From the NCBI GenBank assembly GCA_910583965.1, contig CAJUAE010000081.1, forward strand, positions 1 to 16,288: DNA of 16,288 nt, read 5' to 3'. Shown piece by piece: positions 1 to 7,104 of the stretch; the stretch's first letter is position 1, and each line of letters begins with the position of its first letter. The notes below the pieces were generated by a model. It was not told where the DNA came from. It saw only the letters and a list, made by a program, of their open reading frames with translations, and made no database searches. A program made the translations under genes and the position numbers. This DNA is from an uncultured Lachnospiraceae bacterium (lineage in GTDB: Bacteria; Bacillota; Clostridia; Lachnospirales; Lachnospiraceae).

Positions 1-90
1 CAAGTGAAATTTGTCATCAAACCGATAAATCGGTTCGCTGACGGGTGCCCGGCGCACGAGTAGGGAAAAATAAATTTTCTCTACTCGATT
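1..90. repeat. Structured dispersed repeat, copy A (5' part lies outside the window)
   Basis: This stretch matches 9780-9868 almost base for base, in the same orientation, with a handful of substitutions and small indels; similarity stops right after CTACTCGATT. Two stem-loops are visible: AACCGAT/ATCGGTT around position 27, and a 13-bp stem at 57-69/75-87 (CGAGTAGGGAAAA with TTTTCTCTACTCG, one G-U pair). The right arm GGGTGCCCG of an outer stem is present, but its left partner would lie upstream of base 1. Differences between the two copies fall in loops or preserve pairing. It ends 30 bp before the DUF4272 start codon. Function is unknown. Confidence 0.85.
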
Positions 91-120
91 TTGAGCCTAA
101 AGGCGGCATGGGGGATTAAT

Positions 121-831
121 ATGGAAATTTTTACTGGAACAGATGACTACAAATATGATTTGAATGAAGCGCAGATGCGCAAGAAACGTTCAATTGAGAT
201 TTTGAAGGTACATAATGTTCCTTATATACAGCATCTTCCAGTGATTAAGACGGCTAATAATGTTAGAGTAAGAACTGCAAAGGAGATTGCACAGAGAGCG
301 ATTGCTTGTCTGTTTGCGCTTCAGATAGCAAGTGATGCAGCGGGAGCACCAGGAAATTTTAAGAAAAGTCGGAAATTCTTTGGCGAAAAACTTATAGAAC
401 TTGGCTTGGAGGGATTTCTCACACAAAAGGAGCAGAAAATTTTTAAAGGCAAATGTAACAATCAAGATTTTGTCAGTATGACTTGGAAATATGAAGCGTT
501 TTGGGTTTTGTTGTGGGCACTTGGTATTGTGGAACAGCTCGATTATCCTTCGGAAGTGTGTGATTGTGAATTTGTCCTTCACGCTGTTGCGAATTGTGAC
601 AATATGGATGACTTTATGAGGAAGGTGAAATTGCGTGATATCTCAGAAATATTGGATGAGGCAGATTTAATATTTCGCTATGATTGGGCATGTATTGATG
701 CGCGGGTTCATGAGGAAGATGCACCAGCAGGACTGAATCCAGATGTTGTGTATGAGAGACATTGTGGATTAAACTGGTTGATTGACGCAGATGGTGCAGA
801 TGATTGGGATAATGTGGCTATCAACATCTGA
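121..831 (+). CDS. DUF4272 domain protein
   Basis: A 236-residue soluble protein recognised as DUF4272. Family-like segments are the N-terminal RKKRSIEILKVHNVPYIQHL (20-39), the RTAKEIAQRAIACLFAL helix (51-67), TWKYEAFWVLLWALG (121-135) followed by LDYPSEVCD (140-148), and the C-terminal CGLNWLI...DWDNV (215-231). The molecular function of DUF4272 is not established. I chose ATG 121, which has a GGGGGAT stretch about 6 nt upstream; a TTG at 91 would add ten residues encoded by the edge of the repeat and is less likely. Its stop codon touches the ribosome binding site of holB, so the two are probably cotranscribed. In B. subtilis the position before holB is held by tmk/yaaQ/yaaR, so this gene is a lineage-specific neighbour. 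No promoter for the operon is visible in the window. Confidence 0.85.
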   Translation: MEIFTGTDDYKYDLNEAQMRKKRSIEILKVHNVPYIQHLPVIKTANNVRVRTAKEIAQRAIACLFALQIASDAAGAPGNFKKSRKFFGEKLIELGLEGFLTQKEQKIFKGKCNNQDFVSMTWKYEAFWVLLWALGIVEQLDYPSEVCDCEFVLHAVANCDNMDDFMRKVKLRDISEILDEADLIFRYDWACIDARVHEEDAPAGLNPDVVYERHCGLNWLIDADGADDWDNVAINI

Positions 832-841
832 GAGGATAATT

Positions 842-1930
842 ATGGAGACAAATATTGAGATAAAATGTATGACATGGAATGATGTTGTAGGTTTAACACA
901 GCTTACAGATAATTTGCAAAATGCTATAAAGCACAATAAAATATCTCATGCGTATCTTATACAAGGAGAACGATTGTCAGGAAAGCGTATGATTGCGGAT
1001 ATTTTTGCGCGAGCACTTCAGTGTGAAGGATACAAAGCGCCGTCTGAATATCAGGCGACGCTGTTTGATTCTGAAGAACAGAACAGTGATATTTTTATGA
1101 AAATCCGGCCCTGTAATCAATGTAAATCCTGTAAACAGGCGCTCAATGAAAATCACCCAGATATTATATATGTGACACACGAGAAGCCAAATGTAATTTC
1201 AGTAGATAATATCAGACAACAGGTCAACGCAGATATTGGGATTAAACCTTATAGTGGGGATTATAAAGTATATATTATTGACGAGGCTGAAAAAATGAAT
1301 GTACAGGCACAGAACGCGCTTCTAAAGACATTGGAAGAACCGCCAGAATACGCAATTATATTGTTGCTTGCAACAAGAGCGGAGGCAATGTTACAAACGA
1401 TTTTAAGTAGGTGTGTAGTGCTGAATATAAAGCCTGTTCCAGATGACTTAATAAAACAATATTTGATGCGAAAGGTTCAAATACCTGATTATAGGGCTGC
1501 TGTCTGTGCATCTTTTGCGAGAGGAAATGTGGGACGTGCTATTGAGCTTGCATCCAACGAAAATTTTGATCATATGAAATCTTCTGTAATCGGGGTGTTA
1601 AGACGTATTTCAGAGATGGAAATTAATCAGATTGCCTCTGAAGTTAAGAAGATTACAGAGGAAAAATTTGATATAAATGATTATTTGGATTTGTGTTTTA
1701 TTTGGTATCGTGATGTGCTATTATATAAAGCGTGTGAGAATACTAACAAGACATGTCCTATTATTTTTAAAGAGCAACTCACAGATATTACAGAAGCAGC
1801 AAAATTCTACAGTTATGAGGCAATTGAAAAAATTATTCATTCTATCGATATAGCAAGAAGCCGTATAACAGCAAATGTAAATTTTGATTTGACGATGGAA
1901 TTGATGTTTTTTGAGATGAAGACTGAATAA
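842..1930 (+). CDS. holB: DNA polymerase III subunit delta prime
   Basis: A 362-residue AAA+ clamp-loader subunit that helps load the beta sliding clamp onto primed DNA. Visible landmarks are the RFC-like N-terminal SHAYLIQGERLSGKR (35-49), a zinc module with Cys61, 91, 94 and 97 (CNQCKSC), Walker B-like YIIDEAEKM (144-152), QNALLKTLEEPP (157-168) and the SRC motif (189-191), whose arginine normally acts in trans on a neighbouring subunit. The P-loop is degenerate: GERLSGKR lacks the Ser/Thr after the lysine, consistent with delta prime being a poor ATPase. ATG 842 is chosen because AGAGG lies 6 nt upstream; upstream in-frame starts would overlap the DUF4272 gene. Followed 14 nt later by the membrane protein gene. 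Family assignment is secure. Confidence 0.95.
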   Translation: METNIEIKCMTWNDVVGLTQLTDNLQNAIKHNKISHAYLIQGERLSGKRMIADIFARALQCEGYKAPSEYQATLFDSEEQNSDIFMKIRPCNQCKSCKQALNENHPDIIYVTHEKPNVISVDNIRQQVNADIGIKPYSGDYKVYIIDEAEKMNVQAQNALLKTLEEPPEYAIILLLATRAEAMLQTILSRCVVLNIKPVPDDLIKQYLMRKVQIPDYRAAVCASFARGNVGRAIELASNENFDHMKSSVIGVLRRISEMEINQIASEVKKITEEKFDINDYLDLCFIWYRDVLLYKACENTNKTCPIIFKEQLTDITEAAKFYSYEAIEKIIHSIDIARSRITANVNFDLTMELMFFEMKTE

Positions 1931-1944
1931 CAGGAGGGATATAA

Positions 1945-2583
1945 ATGAGTTTTTATCAATACTTAAAACGTCATATATTTCTGATAATCTGTCTTCTTGT
2001 GATAGGTTTTGGTATTGTTGGTTATATTGAATTGTTTTGTCCTGAAAAGATTGGTGTGCCTAGTACAAAAGGAGTAAACTTTGCATTTGAGCCAATCTAC
2101 AATAAGAAGGGAAGCTTATATCATGCAAAGTTAGGGATTGGATACAGACAAGGACTTTTAATCTTAGAATGTTTGGTGACTCTGATTAGTCTTGTATATT
2201 TCTATAGATTTGTATTGTATTATAATATTTTTTTTAAGATAAAAGGTGACTGGTTGTATTTTCTTGATTTTGGCAGTGCTGTGATAATTGCTAGGCTGAT
2301 AAATTATCTTTTAGGAAGGTATGTGCTTGATTATATTTACATTAGGGCAGGACATGCAATCTATGATTTTTTTGATTTTTGTATTGGTATTTGTATTGTG
2401 GGAATTGTACTTTGGTATATACCTGTCGGTGTGAAGTATCATCGATATAAAAAAGAGAATACAAAAGGTATGTCTTTGAGAGAGAAGTTTCGATGGGAGA
2501 TGAAATTGACTTTTGATTTTATAAAAATGCCTTTTCGTCCAATAAGGACATGGTGGAAAAGTGAGGTAGATAGATATGATTAA
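1945..2583 (+). CDS. Membrane protein resembling a divergent signal peptidase II
   Basis: A 212-residue protein with about four hydrophobic segments (roughly 10-28, 70-92, 104-122, 143-165) and a basic cytoplasmic-looking tail. The segment FGSAVIIARLINYLLGRYVLDY (109-130) followed by IYDFFDFCIGICIVGIVL (139-156) resembles the LspA core, in which a glycine-rich helix with GNxxDR precedes VVDF and then AD(S/T); the candidate aspartates are D129 and D144 (or D141). The GN-DR motif itself is not conserved, so activity as a lipoprotein signal peptidase is doubtful. The resemblance is by eye. ATG has CAGGAGGG 7-8 nt upstream. The last 8 bases overlap ricT, so translation is probably coupled. It may be an LspA-fold paralogue or an unrelated membrane protein. 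Confidence 0.6.
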   Translation: MSFYQYLKRHIFLIICLLVIGFGIVGYIELFCPEKIGVPSTKGVNFAFEPIYNKKGSLYHAKLGIGYRQGLLILECLVTLISLVYFYRFVLYYNIFFKIKGDWLYFLDFGSAVIIARLINYLLGRYVLDYIYIRAGHAIYDFFDFCIGICIVGIVLWYIPVGVKYHRYKKENTKGMSLREKFRWEMKLTFDFIKMPFRPIRTWWKSEVDRYD

Positions 2584-3508
2584 AGTAATTGGTGTGAGAT
2601 TTCGGACAGCAGGTAAGATTTATTTCTTTGATCCTTTGGATTTTGATATAAAACGTGGGGAACATGTTATTGTAGAAACAGCGCGTGGAATTGAATATGG
2701 TACTGTGGTGGGCGACCCAAAAGAAATTGATGAGGAGAGAGTAGTTTCTCCGCTAAAACCAGTACTTCGCGTCGCGACAAAGCGTGATTTGGAGCAGGAG
2801 GAAACAAACAAACAAAAGGAGAAAGAAGCCTATAAAATTTGTCTTGAAAAAATTAAGAAGCATAATCTTGAGATGAAATTGATTGACGCAGAATATACGT
2901 TTGATAATAATAAAGTATTATTTTATTTTACAGCAGATGGGCGTATTGATTTTAGAGAATTGGTAAAAGATTTGGCATCTGTATTTAAAACAAGAATTGA
3001 GCTGCGTCAGATAGGTGTGCGTGACGAGACAAAAATACTAGGAGGAATTGGCATTTGTGGAAGGACGCTTTGTTGTCATTCGCATCTGTCAGAATTTGTT
3101 CCAGTTTCTATTAAGATGGCAAAAGAACAGAATCTTTCCTTAAATCCAACAAAGATTTCTGGGGTATGTGGTCGATTAATGTGCTGTTTAAAACATGAGG
3201 AAGAAACTTATGAATATCTGAATCGCAAACTTCCAAATGTGGGTGATTTTGTGACAGCAGATGATGGATTAAAAGGGGTAGTACACAGTGTCAATGTGCT
3301 TCGACAGCTAGTCAAGGTAATTGTGGAAGTGGAAGACGAAAAGGAAATCCATGAATATAAAGTTGAGCAACTTCGATTTAAGAGACGTCATAAAAAAGAT
3401 AAAAATGATAATATGAGTGATGAAGAACGCAGGGAATTAAAGGAATTGGAAAAATTAGAGAAGCAGGAAAAGCAAGATACAAAATCAAAGCTTGACGACA
3501 CAGTGTAA
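2576..3508 (+). CDS. ricT: PSP1 domain protein RicT (YaaT)
   Basis: A 310-residue PSP1-family protein. In B. subtilis RicT works with RicA and RicF in an iron-sulfur complex that affects RNase Y-dependent mRNA maturation and, through that, sporulation, competence and biofilm formation. The N-terminal half (MIKVIGVRFRTAGKIYFFDP...GEHVIVET) is typical of the family. The cysteine set is intact: Cys161, 166, 167 in GICGRTLCC and Cys198, 203, 204 in GVCGRLMCC. The C-terminal 45 residues are a charged Lys/Glu-rich tail. The start codon overlaps the preceding gene by 8 bases. The partners ricA and ricF are not in this window, as expected from other genomes. Older annotations call it a stage 0 sporulation protein. 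Confidence 0.93.
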   Translation: MIKVIGVRFRTAGKIYFFDPLDFDIKRGEHVIVETARGIEYGTVVGDPKEIDEERVVSPLKPVLRVATKRDLEQEETNKQKEKEAYKICLEKIKKHNLEMKLIDAEYTFDNNKVLFYFTADGRIDFRELVKDLASVFKTRIELRQIGVRDETKILGGIGICGRTLCCHSHLSEFVPVSIKMAKEQNLSLNPTKISGVCGRLMCCLKHEEETYEYLNRKLPNVGDFVTADDGLKGVVHSVNVLRQLVKVIVEVEDEKEIHEYKVEQLRFKRRHKKDKNDNMSDEERRELKELEKLEKQEKQDTKSKLDDTV

Positions 3509-3542
3509 TTTATTAGATGAGAAATACCGGAATAGGATTTAT

Positions 3543-4280
3543 ATGGTTGTAGAGTTAAAAGAAAATGAACGCATTGATGATTTGCAGCGCAATGGATATC
3601 AAATTATCCAGAATCCTGAGAAGTTTTGTTTTGGTATGGATGCGGTGTTACTAAGTGGTTTTGTGCGTGTAAAACCTAAAGCTGTAGTACTTGATATGGG
3701 GACAGGAACAGGGATTATTCCGTTGTTGATTGCAGCAAAAACACAAGCATCGCAAATATTTGCTATTGAGATTCAGGAGGAAAGCGCGGATATGGCACGC
3801 CGTAGTGTGCAGCTTAATCAATTGGAGAAGAAGATTGAAATTGTGACAGGGGATTTAAAGGAAGCAGACCAGTTTTTTGACGCTGCTTCTTTTGATATGA
3901 TAACGTGCAACCCGCCATATATGATTGGACAGCATGGATTGCAAAATCCAGATGCGCCAAAGGCAATTGCACGTCATGAAATTTTATGTAACCTTGAGGA
4001 TGTGATTAGAACCGCTGCGAAGTTGTTAAGAACAAATGGACATTTTTGCATGGTGCATAGACCATTTCGATTAGCGGAAATTTTGACTGTGATGACAAAG
4101 TATCGGCTGGAACCAAAACGTATGCGATTGGTTTATCCTTATATTGACAAGGAGCCAAATATGGTTCTGATTGAGGGGTGTCGCGGTGGTAGACCACGTT
4201 TGACTGTGGAGAAGCCATTGATTATTTTTAAGGCACCAAATGTATACACAGATGAAATTTGCGATACATATGGGTTTTAA
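3543..4280 (+). CDS. yabB: tRNA1(Val) (adenine37-N6)-methyltransferase family protein (YabB/TrmN6-like)
   Basis: A 245-residue SAM-dependent class I methyltransferase. The Rossmann motif I VLDMGTGTGIIPLLIA lies at 49-64, an acidic residue follows beta-2 (AIEIQEE, 74-80), and the catalytic NPPY is at 123-126, the signature of N6-adenine methyltransferases. Family members modify A37 of tRNA-Val in E. coli; the exact substrate here is inferred. ATG 3543 is preferred because TAGGA sits about 5 nt upstream; a TTG at 3492 would overlap ricT and adds 17 non-family residues. Position between ricT and rsmI matches B. subtilis yabB, except that yabA and yazA are missing on either side. Confidence 0.9.
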   Translation: MVVELKENERIDDLQRNGYQIIQNPEKFCFGMDAVLLSGFVRVKPKAVVLDMGTGTGIIPLLIAAKTQASQIFAIEIQEESADMARRSVQLNQLEKKIEIVTGDLKEADQFFDAASFDMITCNPPYMIGQHGLQNPDAPKAIARHEILCNLEDVIRTAAKLLRTNGHFCMVHRPFRLAEILTVMTKYRLEPKRMRLVYPYIDKEPNMVLIEGCRGGRPRLTVEKPLIIFKAPNVYTDEICDTYGF

Positions 4281-4303
4281 GTATCATTTAGGTGGTGAGA
4301 GTG

Positions 4304-5155
4304 ATGACAGGAAAGTTATATTTGTGTCCGACGCCTATTGGGAATTTAAAGGATATGACGCCGCGGGTGGTGGAAACATTGCAGATGGTGGATTTGATAG
4401 CGGCGGAAGACACTAGAAATAGTATTAAGTTATTAAATCATTTTGATATTCATACGCCAATGACAAGTTATCATGAATATAATAAAGTTGAGAAGGCATT
4501 TACATTAATTGAACAAATGCATCAAGGCAAAAATGTTGCATTGATTACGGATGCAGGAACCCCTGCAATTTCTGATCCTGGGGAGGTGCTTGTGCAAAAA
4601 TGCTATGAGGCAGGGATTGTAGTCACTTCTCTGCCGGGAGCAGCAGCATGTATCACCGCATTGACGCTTTCTGGACTAAGTACACGACGATTTTGTTTTG
4701 AAGGATTTCTACCAGCGGATAAGAAAGAAAAAAAAGCGATTTTGGAGGATTTACAGAAGGAATCAAGAACAATTATTTTATATGAGGCACCACATCATTT
4801 GGTGCGGACATTGGATGCATTGTATGAGGCTCTTGGAGAACGTAAATTGACGCTTTGTAGGGAACTGACAAAAAAGTTTGAGGAAGTTATACCAACAACG
4901 TTGCAAAACGCACGAATAATGTTTGAGACACAAGAGCCGCGAGGCGAATATGTGCTTGTGGTTGAGGGCAAAAGCCTTTCTGAATTTCAGAGAGAACAAG
5001 AGCGCAATTGGCAGGAAATACTGATTGAAGAACATATGTATCAATATGAGTCGCAGGGAGTGGAGCATAAAGAAGCAATGAAGCAGGTGGCGAAAGACAG
5101 AGGAATTTCTAAGCGAGAAGTATATCAATATTTATTAAAAAAATTGGATGGTTAA
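4304..5155 (+). CDS. rsmI: 16S rRNA (cytidine1402-2'-O)-methyltransferase
   Basis: A 283-residue tetrapyrrole-methylase-fold enzyme that 2'-O-methylates C1402 in the ribosomal decoding centre. Recognisable segments are LYLCPTPIGNLKDMTPR (5-21), AAEDTRNS (33-40), the SAM-binding ALITDAGTPAISDPG (79-93), SLPGAAACITALTLSG (109-124) and FEGFLP (132-137). Length is normal. ATG 4304 is chosen because AGGTGG lies 8 nt upstream; the GTG at 4292 falls inside that ribosome binding site. It is the last gene of the run; no clear intrinsic terminator follows, and a new promoter begins 54 nt after the stop codon. In B. subtilis abrB follows the rsmI gene but is not found here. Confidence 0.95.
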   Translation: MTGKLYLCPTPIGNLKDMTPRVVETLQMVDLIAAEDTRNSIKLLNHFDIHTPMTSYHEYNKVEKAFTLIEQMHQGKNVALITDAGTPAISDPGEVLVQKCYEAGIVVTSLPGAAACITALTLSGLSTRRFCFEGFLPADKKEKKAILEDLQKESRTIILYEAPHHLVRTLDALYEALGERKLTLCRELTKKFEEVIPTTLQNARIMFETQEPRGEYVLVVEGKSLSEFQREQERNWQEILIEEHMYQYESQGVEHKEAMKQVAKDRGISKREVYQYLLKKLDG

Positions 5156-5208
5156 TCGCATTATTTGGTATATTTTTTGTATTTTTAGGGAAATATTTGG
5201 AAAATACG

Positions 5209-5237
5209 TTGACAAATATATATGGGAATACTATACT
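5209..5237 (+). promoter_or_regulatory. Consensus sigma-A type promoter
   Basis: TTGACA at 5209-5214 and TATACT at 5232-5237 with an ideal 17-bp spacer. The next gene on this strand is the acyl carrier protein, 306 bp downstream of the -10 box, so the predicted transcript carries a long 5' leader. The promoter closely resembles the one at 7897-7925; both begin TTGACAAATA and end CTATACTT. Confidence 0.75.
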
Positions 5238-5543
5238 TCTGATTGTCAATAGGGAACTACACAAACTATAAATTGCATTTTTATAGGAAAATAGTCATGT
5301 GGTTTGCAATTATATAGATCTTAAGAAAGGACATCATATGACTGCATGGAATTGCATACAATGAGAGTAGAAGCATATGGAGTTAGAAGTTCTAAATTTG
5401 CACCACAGAGTTTTTTTGCGTGAAAGAATCCTAAAATTGAGTATTCTTTGGAAGCTATTATGAAATCAGAGATTTCCCTATTCTGATTTGTGGTCTGCTG
5501 AAGCGGCAAAATGTTGGTTAGTGTGTTTAAAGGAGATTTTTAA
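5238..5543 (+). other. Long leader of the acyl carrier protein gene with two overlapping small frames
   Basis: No full gene is present. An 8-codon frame (5338-5364, MTAWNCIQ) has AAGAAAGGA about 6 nt upstream. Its stop overlaps, as ATGA, the start of a 20-codon frame (5361-5423, beginning MRVEAYGVRSSK). After that frame's TGA the same frame stays open for another 20 codons (5424-5483, beginning KNPKIEYSLEAIM) to a second TGA. The opposite strand is open too (5321-5509), so coding capacity is uncertain. An inverted TGCAATT pair lies around 5275-5310. The region may be a leader with regulatory peptides, a decayed gene, or a dispersed repeat. Confidence 0.35.
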
Positions 5544-5777
5544 ATGGAAAGAGTATTGGAAATTATTGAAGAACAGTTGCATTTAACAGGTATGGAGCTC
5601 ACAGAGGATTTAAACCTGAAAGATGACCTTGGCGCGGATTCTATTGATTTGGCGGAATTAATTATGGCGTTTGAGGACGAGTATGGTATTAATGCAGACT
5701 ATGAAGAAATGGATAAGCGCGTAAAAACAGTTGGCGACATTATCGAATATCTGAAAGAACAGGGCGTAGATATCTAA
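5544..5777 (+). CDS. acpP: Acyl carrier protein
   Basis: A 77-residue acidic helical protein. The phosphopantetheine attachment motif GADSIDLAEL places the modified serine at Ser33, followed by the usual helix II and III pattern (LIMAFEDEYGI, TVGDIIEYLKEQ). It carries growing acyl chains as thioesters in fatty acid or related biosynthesis. AAAGGAGA lies 8 nt before the ATG. It stands alone: no fab genes, rnc or smc adjoin it, it has its own promoter, and a terminator follows directly. Whether it is the housekeeping ACP or a dedicated second ACP cannot be decided from this window. Confidence 0.9.
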   Translation: MERVLEIIEEQLHLTGMELTEDLNLKDDLGADSIDLAELIMAFEDEYGINADYEEMDKRVKTVGDIIEYLKEQGVDI

Positions 5778-5791
5778 AAATATGCAAGATA

Positions 5792-5818
5792 AAGGCAGTT
5801 TCACTAGGGAACTGCTTT
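5792..5818. terminator. Bidirectional intrinsic terminator between acpP and the HxlR gene
   Basis: A 9-bp stem AAGGCAGTT/AACTGCTTT (one G-T pair) with a 9-nt loop, followed on the + strand by TTTTATTTTT; the A-rich side can serve the opposite strand. It overlaps the last codons of the convergent HxlR-family gene. Confidence 0.75.
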
Positions 5819-6133
5819 TATTTTTCTCTTATATTCTGTTCCCCATTCTGATAGTGCATCCAAAATTGGTTTTAAGCTATAACCAGTTTCGGTCAGGGTA
5901 TACTCAACGCGCGGGGGCACTTCTGCATATACTTTGCGGGTTAGTAGTCCGTTGTCTTCCATTGAGCGCAGGTTGGCAGTCAAAACTTTCTGAGACACAT
6001 TTCCAATTGATTTTTTTAGTTCACCAAATCGTTTGGTTCCATCTAGCAAATCACGTATAATTAATACTTTCCAGCGGTCGCTAATCAGCAACAAGGTAGT
6101 TTCAACTGGACAAGATGGTAATATTTTTTCCAT
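5804..6133 (-). CDS. HxlR-family (DUF24) winged-helix transcriptional regulator
   Basis: A 109-residue MarR/DUF24-type regulator. The N-terminus MEKILPSCPVETTLLLISDRW has the conserved cysteine (Cys8) that in relatives such as YodB, CatR and HypR senses electrophiles or oxidants. Then come the HTH (LIIRDLLDGTKRFGELKKSI, NVSQKVLTANLRSME) and the wing (PPRVEYTLTETGYSL). The start at 6133 is chosen because GAGG lies just upstream and a well-placed minus-strand promoter is centred on 6156-6184; longer reading frames would begin upstream of the predicted transcription start. It is convergent with acpP and divergent from the HAD gene, which is over 400 bp away. Its target is unknown. Confidence 0.9.
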   Translation of the reverse strand: MEKILPSCPVETTLLLISDRWKVLIIRDLLDGTKRFGELKKSIGNVSQKVLTANLRSMEDNGLLTRKVYAEVPPRVEYTLTETGYSLKPILDALSEWGTEYKRKIKAVP

Positions 6134-6155
6134 AAAAATCCTCATTTCTTCATCA

Positions 6156-6184
6156 ATTATATGATTTTTTATTTCCGTGCTCAA
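6156..6184 (-). promoter_or_regulatory. Promoter of the HxlR-family gene
   Basis: Read on the minus strand: TTGAGC (6184-6179), a 17-bp spacer and a perfect TATAAT (6161-6156). Transcription would begin near 6149, leaving a leader of about 16 nt with the GAGG ribosome binding site before ATG 6133. Confidence 0.7.
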
Positions 6185-6196
6185 TGAGTCAGGAGA

Positions 6197-6223
6197 CTGC
6201 GAAGCAGGCATTTGGCAAATGCC
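6197..6223. repeat. Tandem short palindromes upstream of the HxlR promoter
   Basis: CTGC-GAA-GCAG (6197-6207) runs directly into GGCATTTG-G-CAAATGCC (6207-6223), a perfect 8-bp palindrome. It sits about 13-39 bp upstream of the -35 box. It could be an operator for the regulator, or a fragment of the palindromic intergenic repeats seen also at 15832-16107, where a similar ATGCCTGCCTT stretch occurs. Confidence 0.5.
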
Positions 6224-6537
6224 ACGAAGGTATTTATAGATATGTAAATGGGTTCTATGTCAGTCGTGTTAGTTTTTATGTCATAGTAAGAATATCAATA
6301 ATATTGTTCAATGATAGGTTCTCCCAAATTACTTTACATTTTATCTACGTGGATTTATTATAAACTTGAAAGTCACAAAAAGCAAGTTACAAAAATAAAA
6401 AAGAGTTATTAGGATTTTTCTTAATTTAGAAATGGATTTCACTGTCTTAATTGGAATATTTGATAAAGAGGCGAATGCAAATTAGATAAGGGAATTGCTA
6501 TTTGGAATATATAGTTACAGGAAAGAGAAAAAATAAA
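6224..6537. other. AT-rich intergenic region, no gene recognised
   Basis: Stops are frequent in all frames and codon patterns look non-coding. I find no convincing sigma-A promoter for the HAD gene, only weak candidates such as TTGAAA near 6365, and no terminator. The region separates the divergent HxlR and HAD genes. Confidence 0.6.
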
Positions 6538-7011
6538 ATGCGAATTTCATTTGATTTAGATGATACACTTTTTGTGTCAGAGGAAACCTTTAAAGTAGAA
6601 CCAGCATTGAAATTTCCTTTTTGTGCAATATATAAAGAACGATTGCGCTTGGGAACAGTAGCACTTTTGAAGTACATTCGTGAACAGGGAATGGAGCTCT
6701 ATGTGTATACTACTTCTTATCGTTCTGAGCATTATATACGAGGTCTGTTTCACTGTTATGGAATAAAGTTTGATTGTGTTATTAACGGAGCAAAACATGC
6801 CAGAGAAGTACAGTCGGGGCATATGGAGGCTATGCCATCTAAGTATCCAAGCAAGTATCGAATTGACTTGCATATTGATGATGACCGCTCTGTTGCTGAA
6901 AATGGAAAAACTTATGGATTTCATGTTTTTTTGGTTGGTAGTCAAGATGATGATTGGACAGATAAAATTAAAAAGGAAATCAAGCGCATACAGTTGATGA
7001 ATTTTTTATAA
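6538..7011 (+). CDS. Small HAD-superfamily phosphatase-like protein
   Basis: A 157-residue haloacid-dehalogenase-fold protein. Motif I is FDLDDT (5-10) with nucleophile Asp6 and acid/base Asp8. Motif II is YVYTTS (55-60), a possible motif III lysine is Lys86 or nearby, and motif IV is IDDDRSV (113-119). The cap appears small, mostly the stretch after motif I (11-45). Such proteins usually hydrolyse phosphate monoesters; the substrate is unknown. ATG 6538 places the catalytic motif at the N-terminus as usual and has AGGAAAGAG about 10 nt upstream; a TTG at 6502 would add 12 residues. The GNAT gene follows 93 nt later on the same strand and may share a transcript. Confidence 0.82.
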   Translation: MRISFDLDDTLFVSEETFKVEPALKFPFCAIYKERLRLGTVALLKYIREQGMELYVYTTSYRSEHYIRGLFHCYGIKFDCVINGAKHAREVQSGHMEAMPSKYPSKYRIDLHIDDDRSVAENGKTYGFHVFLVGSQDDDWTDKIKKEIKRIQLMNFL

Positions 7012-7104
7012 AAATATTTATTTCAATGAAAGAGTAGATTGCAATCAAGTTGAAATAATTTGACTACACAGTTGGAAAGTATTTACAGAAGGGAATTGTT
7101 GAGA

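Noticed and set aside
842..1930. Broken clamp-loader subunit because of the defective P-loop
   Set aside because: Delta prime subunits commonly lack a functional ATP site; the zinc module, SRC motif and length are normal, so the gene is intact.
5321..5509. 62-residue minus-strand frame in the acyl carrier protein leader
   Set aside because: No ribosome binding site or recognisable domain; it is the antisense of the small + strand frames. Kept only as a caution about that region.
5782..6060. 92-residue + strand frame starting just after acpP
   Set aside because: It overlaps the terminator and lies antisense to the well-supported HxlR-family gene.
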